Source of the DNA: Phycisphaeraceae bacterium
GTDB lineage: Bacteria > Planctomycetota > Phycisphaerae > Phycisphaerales > Phycisphaeraceae
DNA: 41,100 nucleotides
NCBI GenBank assembly: GCA_028280965.1
Contig: JANQKT010000198.1
Span: forward strand, 1 to 41,100
Direction: 5' to 3'
The notes below the pieces were generated by a model. The model saw only the letters and a program-made list of their open reading frames with translations. It searched no databases and was not told the origin of the DNA. The position numbers were made by a program, and so were the translations under genes. Positions 27,144-34,828 of the stretch are shown piece by piece (position 1 is the first letter of the stretch; each line of letters opens with the position of its first letter).

Positions 27144-28331
27144 TCAATCCTCAAGCATCGCGTCGGTCTGATCGAGCTTGAACCGGACCGTGCGGATATA
27201 AGGCGGCTCGCCCTCATCCCAGTGGCCGTAAGTCGTCGTCACGATCGTGTCGTCGGGCAGACGCAGCACGCCGGGGTACGCACAGTCCCATCGGTGCTTG
27301 TTGTCACGCAGGCGGATGCGGTACTGGCCCTGCTTTCCAGTGACGATGTCGTCGTACGTGCCGACCCAGCCGACCCAGTCGCCTTCGGTCGGGCTGTCCC
27401 AGGCGCGGGGGGCGCGGTCGCGGAAGGAGATAAACAGCCGGCCGTCGTCGGTGTAGACGCCGGTGTGCCGGTCGCCGGTCAGCGCACCGGGCAGCTCGCG
27501 CGGCTCGGTAAATGTTTGACCCTCGTCGTTGGTAAATATGACATAGCTGTTGCGCGTCCGGCTGTTCTCGCGCAGCAGCACCGCGATCTGCTTGCCATCA
27601 GGACTGCGCACCGCGCCCGGCTCGCAGAGGTGGACCTCGGTGCCGGACCAGACGGTTTCGGGCTCGGACCAGGTCAGCCCGCCGTCGTCAGAAAACGTCT
27701 TGTACAGCGTAAAAACAGCGGGATCCGCGCGCTTGCCGCCGGCCTTGAAGAAACGACCGTCGTCGTGGAACATCGCCATGTACCGCCCGGGCTTGTTGAG
27801 CCCGACCACGCAGCCCATGACGACGATCCCGCCCCAGCCCCCGGCCGGCTCGAGTTCGCTCCAGCTCGCACCGTCGTCCTTGCTCACCGCGAGGCGCGCG
27901 GGGTACAAACCCGACCACATGATCAGCCGCTTGGTGCCCTGCGCATCGACGACGCGGTGGATCGTCGGCACCTCGCGCGAAGTCGCCCAGCTCTTGGGCG
28001 TCGGCAGCCGGTCGCTCCAGGTCTTGCCGCCGTCGGCCGAGCGCTTGTAGACGATGCCGCCCTTGCCGTGGCCCTTGGGGTACACACACAGGATCGTCTT
28101 GCCGTCTTCGAGCAGCACGGTCGTCGGGTGGCCGAGGTACTGGCCCTTCTCCCGGTCGACGACGACATGCATGTCTTCGCTTTCCTGCAGATCAACGACA
28201 GGGATATCGAACCCCGTCGGCGGGCCGGGCTGCTTTGTTTGTGCGCCTGATTGCGACGCGCTGACGGTCAACAGCATCAGCATGCCGAGCCGCAAGCACA
28301 CGCGGGAGAACCCCTGAAGTTGTTGTTGCAT
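27144..28331 (-). CDS. Secreted sialidase-like (BNR/Asp-box) glycosyl hydrolase
   Basis: Signal peptide; Asp-boxes SADGGKTWSD, SKDDGASWSE, SDDGGLTWSE, TNDEGQTFTE. Confidence 0.87.
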   Translation of the reverse strand: MQQQLQGFSRVCLRLGMLMLLTVSASQSGAQTKQPGPPTGFDIPVVDLQESEDMHVVVDREKGQYLGHPTTVLLEDGKTILCVYPKGHGKGGIVYKRSADGGKTWSDRLPTPKSWATSREVPTIHRVVDAQGTKRLIMWSGLYPARLAVSKDDGASWSELEPAGGWGGIVVMGCVVGLNKPGRYMAMFHDDGRFFKAGGKRADPAVFTLYKTFSDDGGLTWSEPETVWSGTEVHLCEPGAVRSPDGKQIAVLLRENSRTRNSYVIFTNDEGQTFTEPRELPGALTGDRHTGVYTDDGRLFISFRDRAPRAWDSPTEGDWVGWVGTYDDIVTGKQGQYRIRLRDNKHRWDCAYPGVLRLPDDTIVTTTYGHWDEGEPPYIRTVRFKLDQTDAMLED

Positions 28332-28353
28332 GATTGTCCTCGGTAAGACGGTG

Positions 28354-28614
28354 CTACTTGTCTTCGATCGCGATGGGCAGCCGCATCTCGGTCAACGCGT
28401 CGCGCGTGACCTGCGCGATTCGCACGGCGCCCCGACGGCCGGGGTGGGCCTTGCCGGGCAACCAGTCCGGGTGGTCCTGCAAAGGTGTCGCCAGATCGAG
28501 CATAACGACGCCGGTATTGTTCACCACGCGGTCTAGCGCTGTCTGGATCTCTTTAAGGAGCGGGTGTTGATGATAGCGATGGCCGGGGAAGAGCAGCGCG
28601 GAAGGAGGCTCAAA
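28354..28614 (-). pseudogene. 5'-truncated SGNH/sialate-O-acetylesterase-like remnant
   Basis: Open frame with no start, bounded by TGA at 28617-28615: FEPPSALLFPGHRYHQHPLLKEIQTALDRVVNNTGVVMLDLATPLQDHPDWLPGKAHPGRRGAVRIAQVTRDALTEMRLPIAIEDK*, resembling an SGNH-hydrolase C-terminal block (D..DHPDW....HP...G...IA). Confidence 0.6.
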
Positions 28615-28628
28615 TCAGGCGCAACACA

Positions 28629-29408
28629 TCACGCGCGCCGGCGGCGGGCAAACATCACCGCACCCAGCGCCAGGAGCGCGAGCGAACCGGGCTCGGGCAC
28701 CGGTGCAAAGGCGCCGTCCGGGTCGATGCGGATGTAGTCCACCTGCCACTCGCCGCCGAGCGACCCGGAGGAGAAGTTGCCGACGAAGAACACGCCGTTG
28801 TTGTTCGCGTTGCCGTTGGTCGGCGCGAACGTGCCCAGCGAGACACCGTCGCGCCAGAGGTGGTACTGGTCCGACCCGCCTGACGTGTCGTAGGCGATGC
28901 GGAAGACGTGGAAGCCGTCGGTGTTGTCACCGGTAATGATCGGGCTGTTCGCATCGCTGTCGAAGTTGACCTCGTTCGCGTCGATGTTCAGCCGCAGCGA
29001 ATCGGTGTCGTTGACATGGTCGAGGGTGATGCCGAAGTAGCCGGCGGTGCCCGCCCCGCCGTTGCCGTCGGAGTTGACGTGGACCGAGAGCTCGATGGTG
29101 AAGTCGCCGGGGATCGAGGCGCGGCTGATCGAGTCCACCGAGTCGGTCCGCCAGAGCTGCTCGCCGGCACCGGTGTTGGAGCTGGCGACGCCGCCGGACA
29201 CCGTCGGCAGGATCAGCCCGCCTGAGACGGTGGGGAACCAGTCGTCCGCGGCGTTGGCGTCTTCGTCCACGCCGTTGGCGAGCGTCGGCGCGACATCCAT
29301 CTCGTACTTGAAGTCAAAGGTGCTCGAGTCCTGTACGGTCAGCGCGTCGGCCGAGCCGGCGCAGACGACCACGCCCAACAACACCAGGGCAGGTTTCCGA
29401 AACTGCAT
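28629..29408 (-). CDS. Secreted PEP-CTERM protein (concanavalin-like)
   Basis: Signal peptide; C-terminal VPEPGSLALLALGAVMFARRRRA. Confidence 0.88.
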   Translation of the reverse strand: MQFRKPALVLLGVVVCAGSADALTVQDSSTFDFKYEMDVAPTLANGVDEDANAADDWFPTVSGGLILPTVSGGVASSNTGAGEQLWRTDSVDSISRASIPGDFTIELSVHVNSDGNGGAGTAGYFGITLDHVNDTDSLRLNIDANEVNFDSDANSPIITGDNTDGFHVFRIAYDTSGGSDQYHLWRDGVSLGTFAPTNGNANNNGVFFVGNFSSGSLGGEWQVDYIRIDPDGAFAPVPEPGSLALLALGAVMFARRRRA

Positions 29409-29529
29409 AACATTTGCCTCCCAACAGAGGGTTTCTTTTCTCCCCGCGCCGCCAACGGCTGACGACCGACCAAGGACCCCCGGAAAGCCGACACTAGTCT
29501 AAGCGATCCAAGCCCAATCCGGCGGTGTT

Positions 29530-30129
29530 TCATTCGGTCCAGTACCGGACCACGAGGTAGGCGGTCGCTTCTGTCTCGCCGGCGTTGCGGATGTGGTGAG
29601 GGACATCCGCGGAGTAGTGCGCGGTGTCGCCGGGGTTGAGTTTCGCGATGCGTCCGCCGGCCTCGACCTCGAGCTCGCCCTGGACGACGGTGAGCAGCTC
29701 GCGCGTGTGCGGGTGGTGCGGCTGGGAATCCAACGACCCGCCGGGCGGGAAGTTCATCTCGTACACCTCCAGGTCCTTGTCCATCCAGGGCGGGTTGAGC
29801 AGGTGGCCCGAGCAGGCCTGATTGGTAAAGAACTTGCGGCTCGCCTCCCCCGCCGGGACGACCTCGAAGTGCAGCACTCTTGCCGGGTCCTCGACCAACG
29901 AGCTGACCGGCACAGACAGCGCCATCGCCACGCGGTACAGCACCGTGATCGAGGGGTTGGCCTTGTTCTGCTCGATCTGGCTGAGCGTTCCCTTCGACAC
30001 ACCCGACGCCCGGGCCAAAGCATCGAGCGTCAGCCCCGCGCTCTTGCGGGCCTTCTGAAGCCGCAGGCCGAGTTGGCTGGTGGCCTGTTCCGCGGCGTCG
30101 AGAATGGTTTCGGGGTTCTGCTCGGGCAT
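29530..30129 (-). CDS. XRE-family transcriptional regulator with C-terminal cupin domain
   Basis: LGLRLQKARKSAGLTLDALARASGVSKGTLSQIEQNKANPSITVLYRVAMALSVPVSSL HTH, then NFPPGGSLDSQPHHPHTRELLTVVQGELEVEAGGRIAKLNPGDTAHYSADVPHHIRNAG cupin. Confidence 0.94.
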   Translation of the reverse strand: MPEQNPETILDAAEQATSQLGLRLQKARKSAGLTLDALARASGVSKGTLSQIEQNKANPSITVLYRVAMALSVPVSSLVEDPARVLHFEVVPAGEASRKFFTNQACSGHLLNPPWMDKDLEVYEMNFPPGGSLDSQPHHPHTRELLTVVQGELEVEAGGRIAKLNPGDTAHYSADVPHHIRNAGETEATAYLVVRYWTE

Positions 30130-30160
30130 AGAAAGTACTGCTGGAGGGCTATAAATTAAG

Positions 30161-30219
30161 ATTATTCACAATAATAGCATCTATTTGATATATCGAATAC
30201 TAAATTTATTTGCTATAAT
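30161..30219. promoter_or_regulatory. Divergent regulator/putA control region with palindromic candidate operators
   Basis: ATTATT-CAC-AATAAT (30161-30175), near-perfect 18-bp palindrome TATTTGATATATCGAATA (30182-30199), TATAAT at 30214-30219. Confidence 0.55.
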
Positions 30220-30268
30220 AAACCACCGGGCCCTTTGCCCCGGCCCGCCTTCACAGGGAGATGCCGCG

Positions 30269-33250
30269 ATGCAGTTCTTCAAGCGAATCAGCCCGCCGCC
30301 CGCCGGATCGGCTCCCGCCGACCGCTCTGCTCACGGCCGGGTCCGGCAGATCGGCGAGGAGCTGCTCACGATCGCCCGCCAGCACCCGGACGCGAAAGGG
30401 CTGAAGGACAAGCTCGCGGACTGGGCGATGCGGGACGATGCGTTCAAGGTGCAGCTGTTCCGCTTCGTGGACACGTTCCCGATGCTGCCGGACGCCGAGT
30501 CGGTGCACCGGCACCTGACCGAGTACCTCGGCGAGCCGCCGGCCCCCGGCATGTCCAAGCCCGAGTTGCCTGCCGGGATGGGCGTAGGGCTCAAGGCCGG
30601 TGGCTTGATGAAGGGTACGATGAGCAGGACGCTGGCCGGGCAGATCACCGCGATGGGCCGGCGCTACATCGCCGGGACGGACGCGGCCTCGGCGGTCCCG
30701 CTGCTGCGCGAGCGCTGGCAACAGGGCATCGGCTTCTCGGTGGACCTCCTGGGCGAAGCCTGCCTCAGCGAGCGTGAGGCCGAGGACTACCGCGCGCGCT
30801 ACCACGACCTGATCACCAACCTCGCCGAGGAAGTTGCGCAGTGGAAACCGAACGCCCAGCTCGAAAGCGACCACCTCGGCCCGGTGCCGCGCGCGAACGT
30901 GTCGATCAAGGTGTCTTCGCTGGTCGCCAAGTTCGAGCCGCTTGACTTCCAGGAGTCGCTGGACCGCTGCTACGACGCGATCGCTCCGCTGCTCGAGACC
31001 GCGGGCAGGCTCGGCGTCCTGATCAACTTCGATGTCGAACAGAGCGCGCTCAAGGAGCTCAACCTCGCGCTGTTCATGCGCTGCTGCGAGGCGATCGGCT
31101 TCGACGCCGGTCTGGCGATGCAGGCCTACCTCAAGTCCGGCGAAGACGATGCGCAGCGGATCATCGACTGGTCCAGACGCGTCGGCCGGCAGGTCACCGT
31201 CCGTTTAGTCAAGGGCGCGTACTGGGACTACGAGGTCATCCACGCCCAGGAGCAGGGCTGGCCGTGCCCGGTGTGGACGACCAAGCGCGAGTCGGACGCC
31301 TGCTTCGAGCGCATGGCGCAGCGGTTCGTTCAGGCGACGCCGAGGACCGCTTCCGGGGGCGGGGTCAAGCTCGCGCTGGGCTCGCACAACCTGCGCTCGA
31401 TCGCGTCGGTCCTTGCAGAACTCGAGAAAAACGGTCTGCCCAAATCAGCGGTCGAGCTGCAGATGCTCTACGGCATGGGCAACGGGCCCAAGCACGCGGC
31501 GCTCGGCACCGGCCTGCGCCTGCGCGAGTACGTGCCCGTCGGCGAGATGATCCCGGGCATGGCCTACCTTGTTCGGCGGCTGTTGGAGAACACCTCCAAC
31601 GAGTCCTGGCTCATGAAGGGTTTCGACAAACAACTCGACCCCGGCGAACTCTTCGCCAGCCCGCATGCCTCCGGAAGTACCCAAACAAGGACAACTAACC
31701 CAGCCGCGACGCTACGCGTCGCAGGCGAACTCCTACCCGGCACCGACAGCGTCGATGAAGGCAGGCCCTACTTCAACGAGCCGATGCGCGACTTCTCGGA
31801 ATCTGATCAGCGCGATACGTTTGCCAAAACGATCAAAGCCGCGTGTGTCCCGCGCGTGCCGAACGACGGCACCATCGAGCAAGCACAGCAGGCCGTCGCG
31901 TCGGCACATGACGCGTTCCCCGCCTGGCGCGACACCGACCCGATCGAGCGCGCGAACATCATGGTCCGCACGGCGGAGCTGATGCGTCAACGCCGCGACG
32001 AGCTCGCCGGCATCATCATCAAGGAATCCGGCAAGCCCTGGCACGAGGCGGACGCGGATGCCTGCGAAGCGATCGACTTCTGCGCGTACTACGCCCGGCT
32101 CGCGCCGCGCTTATTCACGCCGCGGCAGATCGGCGAGTTCCTGGGCGAACGCAACGAGCTGTTCTACCAGCCGCGTGGGGTCGCGGCGGTCATCAGCCCG
32201 TGGAACTTCCCGCTGGCGATCTGCACCGGCATGACCGCCGCGGCGCTGGTCACCGGCAACACCGCTATCGTGAAACCCGCCGAGCAGACGCCGGGCATCG
32301 CGTCGGTCATGGCCGAGCTGTTCTGGCAGGCGGGCGTGCCGAAAGAGGTGCTGCATTTCCTTGCCGGGCCAGGCGAAACGGTCGGCGCGGCGCTGGTGCG
32401 CGACCCGCGCATCTCCGTCATCGCCTTCACCGGCAGCAAGGCCGTCGGCCTGGACATCATCCAGGCCGCGGGCGTCACGCCCGACGGCCAGCCGCACGTC
32501 AAGCGCGTGGTCTGCGAGATGGGCGGCAAGAACGCGGTCATCATCGACAGCTCCGCCGACCTGGACGAGGCGGTCGTCGGCGTGCGCCAGTCGGCGTTCG
32601 GCTTCGCCGGCCAGAAGTGCTCGGCGTGCTCGCGGGTGATCTGCCTCGACCCGGTGCACGATCGCTTCCTCGAACGCCTCGTCAACGCGACCCAGGCTTT
32701 GCAGGTCGGCGACCCGATCGAACCCGGCACGGATGTCGGCCCGGTCATCGATCAAGAGGCTTACGACAAGATCCAGCGCTACATCGCGATCGGCCGGGGA
32801 GAAGGCAAGCTCGAACTCGCGATGCAGCCAACGAGCGGCGAGGCTCAGGGCAAGCCATTAGTGGGACCGCACATCTTCAGCGGGATCACGCCCGAGCACC
32901 GTTTGGCCAAAGAGGAGGTCTTCGGCCCGGTCGTCGCGGTGATGCGTGCATCGTCCTTCGATGAGGCGATGTCGATCGCCAACGGCTCGCCCTACAAGCT
33001 CACCGCGGGCCTGTTCAGCCGCACGCCGAGCCACATCGCGCGGGCGCGAAAAGAGCTGCGCGTCGGCAACCTCTACCTGAACCGCGGCTGCACCGGCGCG
33101 CTGGTCGGCCGCCAGCCCTTCGGCGGGTTCGGTATGTCCGGCGTCGGCTCCAAGGCCGGCGGGGACCAGTACCTCTACCAGTTCGTCGAGCCGCGCTGCG
33201 TCACCGAGAACACGATGCGCCGCGGCTTCGCGCCGGGGTTGGCGGAGTAG
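30269..33250 (+). CDS. putA: Bifunctional proline dehydrogenase / delta-1-pyrroline-5-carboxylate dehydrogenase
   Basis: PRODH domain (VRLVKGAYWDYEVIHAQEQGWPCPVWTTKRESDACFERM, YVPVGEMIPGMAYLVRRLLENTSNESWL) then P5CDH (AVISPWNFPLAICTGMTAAALVTGN, EMGGKNAVIIDSSADLDEAVVGVRQSAFGFAGQKCSACSRVI). Confidence 0.95.
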   Translation: MQFFKRISPPPAGSAPADRSAHGRVRQIGEELLTIARQHPDAKGLKDKLADWAMRDDAFKVQLFRFVDTFPMLPDAESVHRHLTEYLGEPPAPGMSKPELPAGMGVGLKAGGLMKGTMSRTLAGQITAMGRRYIAGTDAASAVPLLRERWQQGIGFSVDLLGEACLSEREAEDYRARYHDLITNLAEEVAQWKPNAQLESDHLGPVPRANVSIKVSSLVAKFEPLDFQESLDRCYDAIAPLLETAGRLGVLINFDVEQSALKELNLALFMRCCEAIGFDAGLAMQAYLKSGEDDAQRIIDWSRRVGRQVTVRLVKGAYWDYEVIHAQEQGWPCPVWTTKRESDACFERMAQRFVQATPRTASGGGVKLALGSHNLRSIASVLAELEKNGLPKSAVELQMLYGMGNGPKHAALGTGLRLREYVPVGEMIPGMAYLVRRLLENTSNESWLMKGFDKQLDPGELFASPHASGSTQTRTTNPAATLRVAGELLPGTDSVDEGRPYFNEPMRDFSESDQRDTFAKTIKAACVPRVPNDGTIEQAQQAVASAHDAFPAWRDTDPIERANIMVRTAELMRQRRDELAGIIIKESGKPWHEADADACEAIDFCAYYARLAPRLFTPRQIGEFLGERNELFYQPRGVAAVISPWNFPLAICTGMTAAALVTGNTAIVKPAEQTPGIASVMAELFWQAGVPKEVLHFLAGPGETVGAALVRDPRISVIAFTGSKAVGLDIIQAAGVTPDGQPHVKRVVCEMGGKNAVIIDSSADLDEAVVGVRQSAFGFAGQKCSACSRVICLDPVHDRFLERLVNATQALQVGDPIEPGTDVGPVIDQEAYDKIQRYIAIGRGEGKLELAMQPTSGEAQGKPLVGPHIFSGITPEHRLAKEEVFGPVVAVMRASSFDEAMSIANGSPYKLTAGLFSRTPSHIARARKELRVGNLYLNRGCTGALVGRQPFGGFGMSGVGSKAGGDQYLYQFVEPRCVTENTMRRGFAPGLAE
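31702..31728. repeat. Family B half-unit embedded in putA
   Basis: AGCCGCGACGCTACGCGTCGCAGGCGA; matches one arm of 33355-33378 (reverse complement AGCCGCGACGCTACGCCTCGCCGG) and the 5' arm of 2688-2770 (...GCGTCGCAGGCAAAC). Confidence 0.65.
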
Positions 33251-33267
33251 GGTTATCAACACGCGAT

Positions 33268-33378
33268 AGCCGCGAGGCTACGCCTCGCCGGATAATCGTC
33301 AGAAACATATTCTGACAATCGTGGCTAAGGCACAGATCCGTTTGTCATGCTTTGCCGGCGAGGCGTAGCGTCGCGGCT
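33268..33378. repeat. Long palindrome, family B copy 3
   Basis: 24-nt arms AGCCGCGAGGCTACGCCTCGCCGG / CCGGCGAGGCGTAGCGTCGCGGCT (1 mismatch), with an inner hairpin GTCAGAA ACATA TTCTGAC. Confidence 0.88.
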
Positions 33379-33404
33379 GTCGTATCAAATGAATCGTGCG
33401 GTGC

Positions 33405-34286
33405 CTACTTGAAATAGAACGTGTAGTCGTCGTTGCCCAGCGTGTTCGCCTCGACCTCGATGTGTGCCGCGTGGCCGTCCACAAACGCCATGCCCGACAC
33501 GTTGGTCTGGCCGTACTCGCTCTCGACCTCGGTGACGCCGAAGCCCGGGCGGAACTGCGATTCCATCGCGTCGCCGACGCGGTCCACATACGTCACCATG
33601 CGCGACGTATCGACGCGGGTGTCGCCCTGAAACAGCTTGCCGCCACGCTCATGGGCCTTGATCCGGCTGGGCACCACCGAACCCGTGTCTTCACGGACGA
33701 GCTGCCAGATCCACTTGTTGTTGGCGTGGTAGCTGGTGCCGACGTCTTCGTAGGAGCTGACGCCCGGCGTTGGTTCGCCGAAGCGCTGGCGCTGGAGCGA
33801 GTCGCCGTCGCGCGGGTCGCGGTAGACGGGCAGGTCCACGTCGGTGCGTTCGCCGTTGTTCGCCGGGCGGATGGGCTTGCCGCTGAGCCCGGCCGAGCCG
33901 GTGACAGGCGGGTGCAGCGGGCCGGGGTAGAGGTAGTCGTTGACCGGCCGGCCGGAGGGCGCGATGTCGCGGAGCCCGCCGTCTTCGCTGGTCCAGTAGG
34001 CGTCGTTGAACGCCCCGCCAAAGGCCCAGGAGCACGGGCTGGATCGCAGCCCGCCGTTGTTCTCGACCGTGATCTGCGGCGGGGGCACGCCCTTGTGGTC
34101 GACCGCGTAGGCCCCCGAACCGCCACCGATCTGCTTGAGGTTGGCCAGCGACTGGGACATCTGCGCCGCCTTGCGGGCCGAGGCGAGCGTCGGCAGCAGG
34201 ATCGCGATCAAGAGCGCGATGATCGAGATCACGACCAACAGCTCGATGAGCGTGAAGCCGGGTTGTCGGGTGGGCGTGCGCGGCAT
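33405..34286 (-). CDS. Type IV pilin-like / prepilin-type N-terminal methylation domain protein (DUF1559-like)
   Basis: [34 protein letters not shown]-terminal [17 protein letters not shown] as in planctomycete pseudopilins. Confidence 0.92.
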   Translation of the reverse strand: MPRTPTRQPGFTLIELLVVISIIALLIAILLPTLASARKAAQMSQSLANLKQIGGGSGAYAVDHKGVPPPQITVENNGGLRSSPCSWAFGGAFNDAYWTSEDGGLRDIAPSGRPVNDYLYPGPLHPPVTGSAGLSGKPIRPANNGERTDVDLPVYRDPRDGDSLQRQRFGEPTPGVSSYEDVGTSYHANNKWIWQLVREDTGSVVPSRIKAHERGGKLFQGDTRVDTSRMVTYVDRVGDAMESQFRPGFGVTEVESEYGQTNVSGMAFVDGHAAHIEVEANTLGNDDYTFYFK

Positions 34287-34617
34287 GCTGCGGTTCCGGC
34301 CCGGCGGGGTCGCCGGTGATGCTGCTTAATTATCCGACGAATCCCGGCCCAGACAAGGCCGGTGTCATGGAATGCCCGTGGTGGCCGAGGCGGAAGCCCG
34401 CAAGCTCCACCCCGGCCACCCCCCACGATCGACGGGCTCTCCCACCCGCCCCGTTGTTCCCATGGCGGCCCATGGCGGTCAAAAGCGGGCCCGCTGCGGT
34501 CTGGGGCACCGCATCGGGGGTCCTCCCGGCAGGGATGGCTCAACGGCTTTCGAGGGCCGATCCTGCGGGGGTGGATACCGCCCGCCAAAGCAGGTCTTTC
34601 AGCACTTAGGACAGCTT

Positions 34618-34639
34618 CCGCCAGGCGATGCCTGGGCGG
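34618..34639. other. Stem-loop in noncoding region
   Basis: CCGC-CAGGC GATG CCTG(G)GCGG type stem with one bulged G. Confidence 0.5.
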
Positions 34640-34679
34640 ATTGGTGAAAGAACCGGCCGGGCAAGCGGTATTGATCAGT

Positions 34680-34730
34680 GCGGGCCGTGTGGTCTGCCCA
34701 GGGGTTGTTGCCTGGGCACGGCCGGCCCGC
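34680..34730. other. Two-part stem-loop in noncoding region
   Basis: Outer GCGGGCC/GGCCCGC (or GGCCGTG/CACGGCC), inner CCCAGG/CCTGGG. Confidence 0.55.
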
Positions 34731-34828
34731 GGGACGGCCCGGCCGAATGAGCAAACGCCCTTTGAGCGGCCGGTTTGGTGTGTCATACTGTAAGGACGCG
34801 TTTGCCAAGCGTGGGCCAAGGGGAAACC

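Noticed and set aside
34330-34620. RNase P RNA, tmRNA or SRP RNA in the noncoding leader
   Set aside because: Looked for hallmark motifs (GAGGAAAGTCCGGGC, GGGGCTGATTCTGGATTCGAC, GGTCAGGTCCGGAAGGAAGCAGCC) on both strands and did not find them.
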